From Pseudomonas sp. (GTDB lineage: Bacteria; Pseudomonadota; Gammaproteobacteria; Pseudomonadales; Pseudomonadaceae): 51,000 nt of DNA. The notes beneath the pieces were generated by a model. The model was given only the letters and a program-made list of their open reading frames with translations. It had not been told where the DNA came from and ran no database searches. Below are positions 1-7,810 of the stretch, in pieces. A program made the translations under genes and the position numbers. The DNA is taken from NCBI GenBank assembly GCA_003488145.1, contig DNMQ01000439.1, forward strand, positions 1 through 51,000, written 5' to 3'. Within the stretch, counting starts at the first letter, position 1, and each line of letters begins with the position of its first letter.

Positions 1-266
1 AGCCGCAGCGAGGCATCGAAGCGCGCCCGCCGGCGCAGGGCATCGATGGCCTTGAAGCGACCGGTGGACACCAGCCAGGCGCGCGGGTTGTCCGGAACGC
101 CATCGCGTGGCCATTGCTGCAGCGCGGCGGCGAAGGCGTCTTGCAGTGCTTCCTCGGCACGATCGAAATCACCCAGCAGGCGGATCAGCGTGGCCAGGAC
201 CCGACGCGACTCGCGACGATAGACCGCCTCGACCTGCGCCGCCGCAATGGCTCCAGTGAGCGGCAT
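1..266 (-). CDS. ECF sigma factor, ECF42-like (N-terminal part, cut by window edge)
   Basis: Partial gene: the first 88 codons are in the window and the rest runs off its left edge. The translated N-terminus carries sigma region 2: a helix with VYRRESRRVLATLIRLLGD, then DRAEEALQDAF, then RAWLVSTGRFKAIDALRR, which is the usual pattern of SigJ/ECF42 sigma factors. Such factors direct RNA polymerase to a small regulon and normally have a long C-terminal extension instead of an anti-sigma partner. The start ATG at 266-264 lies 2 bases after the stop of the YCII/DGPF gene, so the two are co-transcribed. Genes for DGPF proteins are the usual neighbours of ECF42 factors (established for the family), which supports the call. 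The C-terminal part cannot be judged here. Confidence 0.85.
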   Translation of the reverse strand, partial: MPLTGAIAAAQVEAVYRRESRRVLATLIRLLGDFDRAEEALQDAFAAALQQWPRDGVPDNPRAWLVSTGRFKAIDALRRRARFDASLR

Positions 267-268
267 GC

Positions 269-625
269 TCAGCGCTGCGGCAGCTGGCGCAAAGGCCGGA
301 CCTCGACACAACCGAGGCTGGCTGGCGGAATCTTCGCCGCGATGGCCTCTGCCTCCCGCTGGTCAGCCGCCTCGATCAGGTAGAAGCCGGCCAGCTGCTC
401 GCGGGTTTCGGCAAAAGGACCATCGACCACCGAAGTGATGCCATCGCGCACGCGCACCGTGCGAGCCGTGCGCACCGACTGCAGCGGTTCCCCGGCGAGC
501 ATATGCCCGCTGGCACGCAGCTCCTCGCCACAGCTCAGGCAGCGCGCAACCAGCGCCTGCCACTGTTCATCGGTCAGCGCATCCACGCGCTGCTCGTCGT
601 AATAGATCAGGCACAGGTATTTCAT
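269..625 (-). CDS. YCII/DGPF-domain protein (YciI-like)
   Basis: 118-residue protein that begins MKYLCLIYYDE and contains the DGPF signature (VVDGPFAETREQLAGFYLIEA), the hallmark of YCII-related DGPF proteins. These are small alpha/beta proteins of the dimeric ferredoxin-like fold; their biochemical role is not established. The gene is full length for the family. The start is supported by a GGAG ribosome site 8 bases upstream. It sits between the NTF2-like gene and the ECF sigma factor gene on the same strand, with a 2-base gap to the latter. That arrangement is typical for ECF42 loci and suggests the protein belongs to the sigma factor's stimulus or target set. What the trio senses cannot be read from the sequence. 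Confidence 0.85.
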   Translation of the reverse strand: MKYLCLIYYDEQRVDALTDEQWQALVARCLSCGEELRASGHMLAGEPLQSVRTARTVRVRDGITSVVDGPFAETREQLAGFYLIEAADQREAEAIAAKIPPASLGCVEVRPLRQLPQR

Positions 626-710
626 AGCGTGGCTCCGGCTGCTGGGGACGCAGAAAAGCTAGCAGCCGGGAGCAAAGCCTGCCCGATCGAACGACGAAGC
701 TCCGCAGCGC

Positions 711-1172
711 TCAACCGGCCTGCTGCACCGCCGAAGGTGTCGACGACATGCATACCTGGCCGGTCTCCATGTCGAAGGGCATCGAGAAGTGCTCATGGAT
801 GACCTTCCAGTCGCCGCCGCGCCGCGCCCAGACACGGGTGCCGCGCATCCACGCGCTCTGCATCTCGCCTTCGGCGTTGGGGCCGCCGCAGTGGCTGAGC
901 ATGCGGCTGCAGGCCAGCTCGCCGCCGACGTCCACGTGCAGCTCGTGGGTCTCGAAGAAGCCTTCGCCCTGGCAGAACTCGAAGCAGCGCTGCCAATGCG
1001 CCCGGTACTCGTCAACGCCCTTGATTTGCAGCGCGCCAACCGCATCGAAGGCGACTACGTCGTCGGCGTACTGCGCCATGATCCGGTCGAGATCCTTGGC
1101 CTTGGTGGCTTGTTCGAACGTTTCGTGCAGCTGGCGAATGGCGGTTTCGTTCTGGCGGGTTTCGGTATTCAT
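711..1172 (-). CDS. SnoaL/NTF2-like (DUF4440-type) protein
   Basis: 153-residue protein with the cone-shaped NTF2-like pattern: an N-terminal helix (ETAIRQLHETFEQATKAKDLDRIMAQYADDVVAFD) followed by a sheet ending in the GDWKVIHEHFSMPFD motif common in ketosteroid-isomerase-like proteins. Members bind small hydrophobic ligands or act as accessory domains, so a specific reaction cannot be assigned. An AGGAGA ribosome site 6 bases before the ATG makes the start secure. It is the first gene of a probable three-gene unit with the YCII protein (85 bases downstream) and the ECF sigma factor. NTF2-like domains are often linked to ECF regulators, either fused or adjacent, so a shared stress or ligand response is a reasonable inference. 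Confidence 0.8.
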   Translation of the reverse strand: MNTETRQNETAIRQLHETFEQATKAKDLDRIMAQYADDVVAFDAVGALQIKGVDEYRAHWQRCFEFCQGEGFFETHELHVDVGGELACSRMLSHCGGPNAEGEMQSAWMRGTRVWARRGGDWKVIHEHFSMPFDMETGQVCMSSTPSAVQQAG

Positions 1173-1335
1173 GGCCGTCTCCTGGGTTCAGGTTGAACGA
1201 GATACATCCATTAGTCGCCCGGCGAGCGCCCGAATCGACAACGCCAAGGATTTTTTTCCAAGGAGCCGTACCCCGCATGCCAGACGCCTCGCCGCAGCCG
1301 TGCAGCAGACTGTCCCGGGCACCGTCGGACGAAAT

Positions 1336-1354
1336 ACTGTTGCGAACCGTTATC
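1336..1354 (+). promoter_or_regulatory. possible Fur box upstream of siderophore receptor
   Basis: The 19-base stretch matches 11 of 19 positions of the classic Fur consensus and is best in its right half (AACCGTTATC against AATCATTATC). It lies about 100 bases before the TonB-receptor start, where iron-dependent repression would be expected. The match is only moderate and the assignment depends largely on context. Confidence 0.35.
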
Positions 1355-1451
1355 TTTTAGATACGATAGTGGCTCTCAGATGGCACTGCTTCTCACACGC
1401 CGTCGCACCGTCATCCGCCACCCCCACAGCCCAACGCCGGTCAGGTCCGCC

Positions 1452-3716
1452 ATGCCCACTCTTCGCTTTCCGCGTAAAACCGCACTGCTGCCCGTTTGCC
1501 TTGCCGCCAGCTTCGCTGGCTCGCCGCTCATGGCTCAGGAGCAACTCGAAGATCAATCTCAAGGCACTGCCGCCGAGCCGGTCGAACTGCAATCGGTAGA
1601 GATCACCGCCAGCGCCGATGCCTCGGCCGATGGCCTGACCCAACCCTACGCCGGCGAACAGGTTGCGCGTGGTGGGCGCGTGGGTATTCTGGGCAATCGC
1701 GACTACATGGAAACCCCGTTCACCTCGACCTCCTACACCTCGCAGCTGATTCAGGATCAGCAGGCGCGCAGCGTGTCGGACGTGCTGCAAAACGACCCCT
1801 CAGTGCGCGTCGCCCGCGGCTTCGGCAACTTCCAGGAGCTGTACGTGGTACGCGGCTTCCCGGTGTACTCCGACGACATTTCCTACAACGGCCTCTATGG
1901 CCTGCTGCCGCGCCAGTACGTGGCTGCCGAGTTCATCGAGCGCGTGGAAGTGTTCCGCGGCGCCAACACCTTCCTCAACGGCGCGGCCCCAGGTGGCAGC
2001 GGCATTGGCGGGGCGATCAACATCCTGCCCAAGCGCGCGCCGAACGAGGCGCTGACGCGCCTGACCGTCGGTGCCGAGAACGGTGGCCAGGCCATGACTC
2101 ATGCCGACATCGCCCGCCGCTTCGGCGAAGAGGAGCGCTTCGGTGTGCGCCTGAACGCGGCCAAGCGCGCTGGCGAAACCACGGTTGAAGACGAGGATCG
2201 CACACTCGACATGTTCGCCCTCGGCCTCGACTACCAGGGCGACAACTTCCGCCTCTCCGGAGACATCGGTCACCAGTATCACTTCATCGACAACCCGCGG
2301 CCGAGTGTCCGACTGAACGGTGGAGTTCCCAGCGCACCCGACGCCGAGGACAACTTCGCGCAGCCTTGGACCTACTCGAAGGAGAAGCAGACCTTCGGCA
2401 CCTTCCGCGGCGAGTACGACTTCTCCGAATCCGTGACCGGTTGGCTGGCCGCCGGCGTGCGCGAAGGCGAAGAGAAGAACCGGTTGGCAAATCCGGTCGC
2501 CGACGCGTCTGCCGCAACCACGGCCTACCGCTTCGATAACGTACGAGAGGAAGAGATATTCACCAGCGAAGTAGGTCTTCGCGGCTTGGTGAAGACCGGC
2601 CCGGTATCGCACCAGTGGGTCGTTTCGGCAGCGATGTTCAGCGCTGAAGATCGTAATGCCTGGGCTGCAAGCAATTGGAGCAGCCCATTCACCGGTGATT
2701 TGAACTCACCTACCAACACGGCCATGCCACCGATAGATCTCATCGATCCATTCAAAACAGCTGGATCAATGTCGAACCCGAAGGTCACGGCTCGCACCAA
2801 CACTCAGAGCCTGGCTATCGCCGATACCCTGGGCTTCATGGATGACCGCGTGCTGTTCACCCTCGGTGCGCGACGCCAGGGCATCGAGAGCAAAGGCTAT
2901 GACTACGACACAGGCGAGCGAGCCTCCGCCTACAACCGCTACGAGACCACCCCGGTCGCCGGCGTGGTTTACCAACTGAGCGAAGAGCTTTCGGTCTATG
3001 CCAACTACATCGAAGGCTTGGTCAGGGGCGATATCGCACCCTCCACAATCCGGGTTGATGGCGCCACCCGAAGCGTCAGCAATGGCGGCCAAGCGCTCGC
3101 TCCCTATGTCTCCAAGCAGACCGAAGTCGGACTCAAATATGACGGCGGCAATATAGGTGGCAGCCTCGCCGTGTTCCAGACGAAACGCCCCTTTGCCACC
3201 TTTGAGTACGATGTCGCCAGCAATGCCCTCGACGGCACCTATGCGGAGAATGGTGAGCAGCGCAACCGCGGCGTTGAGTTGTCGATGTTCGGGGAGCCCG
3301 TTTATGGGGTACGTGTGCTTGGCGGCTTGACGCTGCTGGACGCAGAAATGACCAGCACCCGCCGTGGGCTCAACGACGGCAATCGCGTGATAGGTGTACC
3401 GCGCACCCAGGCCAACATTGGCACCGAATGGGATGTGCCAGATCTGCAGAACCTGACGCTGACAGCCCGAGCGCTCTATACCGGCAAGCAGTACGCCGAC
3501 GCTGCCAATGAGCTGGCAGTGCCGTCCTGGACTCGTTTTGACCTCGGTGCCCGTTATCGCATGGTCGTTGACGACCGCGATGTCACACTGCGTGCCAATC
3601 TTGAGAACGTCACCGGCCGCGACTACTGGGCCTCAGCCGGTGGTTACCCGGACAACGGCTACCTCGTCCTCGGCGCCCCACGCACCCTCTCGGTCAGCGC
3701 TACGGTCGACTTCTGA
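1452..3716 (+). CDS. TonB-dependent siderophore receptor
   Basis: Outer-membrane receptor for a ferric siderophore, 754 residues from the chosen start. The ATG at 1452 is preferred over 1380 because it gives a proper signal peptide (basic start, hydrophobic core, cleavage after SPLMAQ near residue 26). A TonB-box-like stretch (VELQSVEITA) follows, then the plug domain (QDQQARSVSDVLQNDPSVRV, VVRGFP, FIERVEVFRGAN, GGAINILPKRAP), then a long 22-strand barrel that ends in SVSATVDF with the terminal phenylalanine of outer-membrane proteins. There is no N-terminal signalling (STN) domain, so it is not a FecA/FpvA-type transducer. Its stop overlaps the start of the PepSY gene (TGATG). The siderophore cannot be named; hydroxamate-type receptors are plausible relatives. 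Confidence 0.92.
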   Translation: MPTLRFPRKTALLPVCLAASFAGSPLMAQEQLEDQSQGTAAEPVELQSVEITASADASADGLTQPYAGEQVARGGRVGILGNRDYMETPFTSTSYTSQLIQDQQARSVSDVLQNDPSVRVARGFGNFQELYVVRGFPVYSDDISYNGLYGLLPRQYVAAEFIERVEVFRGANTFLNGAAPGGSGIGGAINILPKRAPNEALTRLTVGAENGGQAMTHADIARRFGEEERFGVRLNAAKRAGETTVEDEDRTLDMFALGLDYQGDNFRLSGDIGHQYHFIDNPRPSVRLNGGVPSAPDAEDNFAQPWTYSKEKQTFGTFRGEYDFSESVTGWLAAGVREGEEKNRLANPVADASAATTAYRFDNVREEEIFTSEVGLRGLVKTGPVSHQWVVSAAMFSAEDRNAWAASNWSSPFTGDLNSPTNTAMPPIDLIDPFKTAGSMSNPKVTARTNTQSLAIADTLGFMDDRVLFTLGARRQGIESKGYDYDTGERASAYNRYETTPVAGVVYQLSEELSVYANYIEGLVRGDIAPSTIRVDGATRSVSNGGQALAPYVSKQTEVGLKYDGGNIGGSLAVFQTKRPFATFEYDVASNALDGTYAENGEQRNRGVELSMFGEPVYGVRVLGGLTLLDAEMTSTRRGLNDGNRVIGVPRTQANIGTEWDVPDLQNLTLTARALYTGKQYADAANELAVPSWTRFDLGARYRMVVDDRDVTLRANLENVTGRDYWASAGGYPDNGYLVLGAPRTLSVSATVDF

Positions 3717-4843
3717 TGCAGGCAGCCACCCTGCGGCGGTGGGGCTGGGTCCACAAGTGGTCCAGCCTCGTCTCTACACTGTTCATCCTGATGCTGTGCC
3801 TGACCGGCTTGCCGCTGATCTTCTCCCACGAGATCGATCACCTCACCGGCAACGAGATCGAGGCGCCGGCGATGCCCGAGGGCACGCCGCGCGCTGCGGT
3901 CGACCGGGTTGCGGCCGAAGCTGTGAAGGCCTATCCGGGCCTCGTGCCGTTGTACTTTTTCGCCGAGGAAGACGCGCCGGACGTCTGGTACGTCAAGCTC
4001 GATACCCGCGTCGACACCGATGAAAGCGAATCGACGCTGATCCTCTCCGATGCCCGCACCGCCGAGGTACTCGGCGCGCCGAACTTCGACGAAGGCTTTA
4101 TGAGCGTGATGTACCGCCTGCACGTGGACCTCTACGCGGGGCTCGCCGGCAAGCTGTTTCTCGGCTTCATGGGGCTGCTGCTTATGGTGGCGATCGTCTC
4201 CGGCGTGGTGCTTTACGCGCCCTTCATGCGCAAGCTGCGCTTCGGCGAGGTGCGCCAGGAACGCACGCTGCGCACCCGCTGGCTGGACCTGCACAACCTG
4301 CTCGGCATCGTCACCCTGGTGTGGGCCCTCGCGGTGGGCTTCACCGGAGTGATCAATACCTGGGCGGACCTGATCTTCCAGGCCTGGCAAGCCGAACAAG
4401 TCGCCGCACTGCAAGCCGGTGAAACGCGGGTACTGCTGGCCACCGATACCAGTGATGCGCCTACCGCTGATGGCTCCTTGCAGACTGCGGTTGATCGCGT
4501 GCTGGCTGCGGCGCCGGACATGGCGGTGTCGATGATTGCCTACCCCGGCACATTGCGCGCCACGCCAGAGCACGTCGCGGTGATCCTGCGCGGCGACACG
4601 CCGCTGACCTCGCGCCTGACCCAGGCGCTGCTGGTCGACCCGGCCAATGGCGAGGTGCTCGAAGCCGGCGCGCGGCCCTGGTACGTCACTGCGCTGCAGC
4701 TCTCAGAACCCTTGCACTTCGGTGACTACGGCGGCCTGCCGCTGAAATTCCTGTGGGGGCTGCTGGATATCCTCACCATCGTCGTGCTGGGCAGCGGCCT
4801 GTACCTGTGGCTCAAGCGCGGCGCGACGGAGGTGCGCTCATGA
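3716..4843 (+). CDS. PepSY-associated TM helix protein (PiuB-like)
   Basis: 375-residue inner-membrane protein with the PepSY_TM layout: an N-terminal helix after LRRWGWVHKWSSLVSTLFILMLCLTGLPLIFSH, a periplasmic PepSY segment, a central pair of helices (GLAGKLFLGFMGLLLMVAIVSGVVLYAPF and LDLHNLLGIVTLVWALAVGFTGVINTW) and a C-terminal helix (LKFLWGLLDILTIVVLGSGLYLWLKR). Conserved histidines in the WVHKW, LHVDL and LDLHNL segments fit haem or electron-transfer roles proposed for such proteins in ferric-siderophore reduction. It is translationally coupled to the TonB receptor upstream (TGATG) and to a small membrane protein downstream (ATGA), so it most likely handles iron release after siderophore uptake. 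That function is inferred from context, not proven for this member. Confidence 0.88.
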   Translation: MQAATLRRWGWVHKWSSLVSTLFILMLCLTGLPLIFSHEIDHLTGNEIEAPAMPEGTPRAAVDRVAAEAVKAYPGLVPLYFFAEEDAPDVWYVKLDTRVDTDESESTLILSDARTAEVLGAPNFDEGFMSVMYRLHVDLYAGLAGKLFLGFMGLLLMVAIVSGVVLYAPFMRKLRFGEVRQERTLRTRWLDLHNLLGIVTLVWALAVGFTGVINTWADLIFQAWQAEQVAALQAGETRVLLATDTSDAPTADGSLQTAVDRVLAAAPDMAVSMIAYPGTLRATPEHVAVILRGDTPLTSRLTQALLVDPANGEVLEAGARPWYVTALQLSEPLHFGDYGGLPLKFLWGLLDILTIVVLGSGLYLWLKRGATEVRS

Positions 4844-5061
4844 TGCGCATCTGGTTGTGGCCGGTGCTGATCGGCGTGCTGTCCACGCTCGGGCTGGTCG
4901 CCGGGCTGGTGTCCGAAGGCGCGGGCGATTGGCTGAGCTGGCTGGCCCTGACGGCGCCCGTCGCCATCGGCCTGCATGGCTTGTCGCGCAGCGGCGCCCG
5001 CCCCCAGGCACGCGGCGAGGCCCTTACCCCTGCAGGATCTCGGCGAGCTGGTCGAAGCTGA
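4840..5061 (+). CDS. small membrane protein of the siderophore-uptake operon
   Basis: 73-residue protein whose ATG overlaps the stop of the PepSY gene (ATGA). It has two hydrophobic helices, WLWPVLIGVLSTLGLVAGLV and WLSWLALTAPVAIGLHGL, then a short basic tail. Small two-helix proteins of this kind commonly follow PepSY genes in pseudomonad iron-uptake operons; no biochemical role is known. Its last 38 bases overlap, tail to tail, the 3' end of the sensor-kinase gene on the other strand. The tail after residue 50 has low complexity (Arg/Ala-rich) and may simply be sequence read through into the kinase terminus, so the functional part is probably the two helices. Confidence 0.65.
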   Translation: MMRIWLWPVLIGVLSTLGLVAGLVSEGAGDWLSWLALTAPVAIGLHGLSRSGARPQARGEALTPAGSRRAGRS

Positions 5062-7810
5062 ACGGCTTGGGCAGCGAGCGCGCCGGCAGGTTGCTTTCGA
5101 TACGCCCTTCACCGGAGACGAATACCAGCCGCAACCATGGCTGGGTTCGCAAGGCCTCGGCGGCGAAGTCGGTGCCTGATCGGCCCGGCAGATTGACGTC
5201 CAGCAACAGGTGATCGAAGCGCTGTTCGTGCAGCCCCTGCGCGGCCGCTTCAGCATTCGGATAGCCGCAGGCGCGGTAGCCCAGCTCCTCGACCATCTCG
5301 CAGGCCAGCACCAGCAGTTGCGGCTGGTCCTCCACCACCATCACCCACTGCTGCTCGACGGGTTTGTCGTCGCTGTGCTGCGTGCCCAGCAACTGGCGCA
5401 CCTTGCGCGCCAGGTCTTCCTGCCGATAGGGCTTGCTCAGCAACTCCACGCCCGGATCGAGGCGCCCGCCATGCACGATGGCATTGCGCGTGTAGCCGGA
5501 GGTAAACAGCACGGCGATATCCGGCAGCAACACGCGAGCCTGGCGCGCCAGTTCAGTGCTGCTGAGCGGCCCCGGCATGACCACATCGGTGAACAGCAGG
5601 TCGATGGAAAGGCCGCTCTGCAGGATGCTCAGGGCGCTCTGCGCATCGTTGGCGCGCAGCACCGAATAGCCGAGACCGGTGAGCAGCTCGATCACCGTGG
5701 CCTGCACCGGCAGATCGTCCTCAACCACCAGGATGGTTTCGCTGCCGCCCACCACCGGCCCGACGGTGGATGGCTGCGCCTGTACCTCGGGTTGCTCGGT
5801 GCGCGGCAGGTAAAGCTTCACGCTCGTGCCGGCACCCGGCTCGCTGTACAGGCGGATATGCCCGCCGCTCTGCTTGGCGAAGCCGTAGGCCATGCTCAAC
5901 CCCAGCCCGGTGCCCTGCCCTTCTGGCTTGGTGGTGAAGAACGGTTCGAAGGCCTGTTCGATAATGTTGGCGGGCATGCCAACGCCTGTGTCCGACACCG
6001 CCAGCAACACGTATTGCCCTGGCGCGACGTCGATCTGGGTACCGGTGTAGTGCTCGTCGAGCATGGCGTTGCCCAGCTCCAGGGTGAGCTTGCCCCCATC
6101 AGGCATGGCATCGCGGGCATTGATCGCCAGGTTCAGCACCACCTGTTCGAGCTGGTTCGGGTCGACCATCGTCGTCCACAGCCCGCCCGCCACCACGGTT
6201 TCGATTTCGATGCGCTCGCCCAACGCCTGGCGCAGCAGCTCGTCGAGGTCGCGCAAAAGCCGGCTAAGGTTGGTCGGCTGCGGGCGCAGCGGCTGCCGAC
6301 GGGCGAAGGCCAGCAGTTGCCGCGCCAGCTTGGCACCGCGCTCGACGGCGGAGCTGGCCGCATCGACCCGCTTCGCCGCGCCACGGTTGGCCTCCACCAG
6401 CGGCTGCAGCAATTGCAGATTGCCGGCGATCACCTGCAGCACGTTGTTGAAGTCATGTGCCACGCCGCCGGTGAGCTTGCCGATGGCTTCGAGCTTCTGC
6501 GACTGATACAGCGCCTGGCGGCTTAGCTCCAGCTCGCGGGTGCGCTCCTCGACCAGCTCCTGCAGCTGCTCGCTGGAGCGCTGCAGCGCCTGCTGCGCCA
6601 GCACCTGGGCGGTGACATCATGGCCCTGGCAGAAGATGCCGCTGACCTGCTCGTCCTCGCTGAACACCGGCTGGAAAATGAAATTCACATAGTGACGCTC
6701 GGCCTTGCCGCCGGCCTGCGGGCGCACGCGCACGGCGATGTCGCGGCCGATATAGGGCCGCCCGGTGACATAGACCTGCTGTAGCAAATCGGAGAGCGCG
6801 CGGCTTTCCAGTTGCGGAAACGCCTTGAGCGCCGGACGCCCGAGCAGCTCGCGGGCGCCGACCAGCTGGTGGAAGGCGCGGTTGGCGATCTTCAGCTCGT
6901 GCTGCGGCCCTTCGGTGATGGCGATGAAGCCCGGCGCCTGGTCGAACAGCCGTTGCAGGTGGGCGCGCTCCTCGCTGAGCTGACGACCATGCAGCTCGTT
7001 GGCGCGACGCTCCGCGACCAGCGCCGAGACATCGCGCAAGGTCAGCGCCGCACCCACCACCGCGCCATCCGCAGAACACACGGCGGCGACGACGATCTCC
7101 AGCGTTCGCCCGTTAGCCGCATCTTCATGCTGCAGGGTCAGCGTCGTGTCGCAATCCTGGACCTGCGCCAGGGCCTGGCCCAGCTCGTCGCTCCAGAACG
7201 GCAGCCCGCTCGCCGCACGGCGTAGCACCTCGCCACGGCCAAGGCCGAACATCTCGGCGGCACCGGCGCTCCAGTAGAGCACCGCCCCGGCGCGGTCGAG
7301 ACCGACGATGGCGTCGCGCGCCGCGTCGATGAAATGATGCAGGTAGAGCTCTGCGGTGAGTGACGAACGCTTGCTCAACTGCCCGCCATCGACCATCGCG
7401 TTGGCCTGCGCCAACGTGGTGCGCAGGCGCGACCGCCGCCGCACGCTGGCCAAGGCCTGATCAAGCTGCGCCAGCGCGCTGGCGCCGAGGGTGACGATCG
7501 ACCAGTGAGGCCCGAGCAACGGCGCCGGGCCCAGCTCGCGGTGCAGCGAGTCGACGCCCGCCTCATCGCTGAGGAACAGCAACTGGGTGGCCTTCCAGCG
7601 ACTGCGCAGCTGCCGGGCCTGCGCCACCGGGCGTTGCAGACCGGGCGCCAGCAGCACCAGCGCCGGCTCGTTCTCGTCGGGCAGCAACGCGCCTGGATCA
7701 AGGCTGCGCACCTGCAGACCGTGTGCTGTCGCCCAGCTGTCGATCTGCTCGCGCAACGCGGCATCGCCTGCCTCCAGCAGCGCGATCTGATCGAGCAGCA
7801 GGTCGCTCAT
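5024..7810 (-). CDS. PAS-containing hybrid sensor histidine kinase with two receiver domains
   Basis: 928-residue hybrid kinase without obvious membrane helices. Domains in order: an N-terminal region of unclear type (1-150, resembling a degenerate receiver), PAS 1 (about 160-265), PAS 2 (about 285-400), a coiled-coil linker (402-440), HisKA with the H-box GGVAHDFNN (phosphorylated His452), HATPase_c with N-box Asn564 and the SDTGVGM and GQGTGLGLS loops, receiver 1 (phospho-acceptor Asp742 in LFTDVVMPG) and receiver 2 (Asp871 in LLLDVNLPG). Such kinases sense cytoplasmic ligands or redox state through PAS domains. The start ATG overlaps the stop of the acyl-CoA dehydrogenase gene by 4 bases, so the two are co-translated. 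No separate output regulator lies next to it; the output partner is unknown. Confidence 0.9.
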   Translation of the reverse strand: MSDLLLDQIALLEAGDAALREQIDSWATAHGLQVRSLDPGALLPDENEPALVLLAPGLQRPVAQARQLRSRWKATQLLFLSDEAGVDSLHRELGPAPLLGPHWSIVTLGASALAQLDQALASVRRRSRLRTTLAQANAMVDGGQLSKRSSLTAELYLHHFIDAARDAIVGLDRAGAVLYWSAGAAEMFGLGRGEVLRRAASGLPFWSDELGQALAQVQDCDTTLTLQHEDAANGRTLEIVVAAVCSADGAVVGAALTLRDVSALVAERRANELHGRQLSEERAHLQRLFDQAPGFIAITEGPQHELKIANRAFHQLVGARELLGRPALKAFPQLESRALSDLLQQVYVTGRPYIGRDIAVRVRPQAGGKAERHYVNFIFQPVFSEDEQVSGIFCQGHDVTAQVLAQQALQRSSEQLQELVEERTRELELSRQALYQSQKLEAIGKLTGGVAHDFNNVLQVIAGNLQLLQPLVEANRGAAKRVDAASSAVERGAKLARQLLAFARRQPLRPQPTNLSRLLRDLDELLRQALGERIEIETVVAGGLWTTMVDPNQLEQVVLNLAINARDAMPDGGKLTLELGNAMLDEHYTGTQIDVAPGQYVLLAVSDTGVGMPANIIEQAFEPFFTTKPEGQGTGLGLSMAYGFAKQSGGHIRLYSEPGAGTSVKLYLPRTEQPEVQAQPSTVGPVVGGSETILVVEDDLPVQATVIELLTGLGYSVLRANDAQSALSILQSGLSIDLLFTDVVMPGPLSSTELARQARVLLPDIAVLFTSGYTRNAIVHGGRLDPGVELLSKPYRQEDLARKVRQLLGTQHSDDKPVEQQWVMVVEDQPQLLVLACEMVEELGYRACGYPNAEAAAQGLHEQRFDHLLLDVNLPGRSGTDFAAEALRTQPWLRLVFVSGEGRIESNLPARSLPKPFSFDQLAEILQG

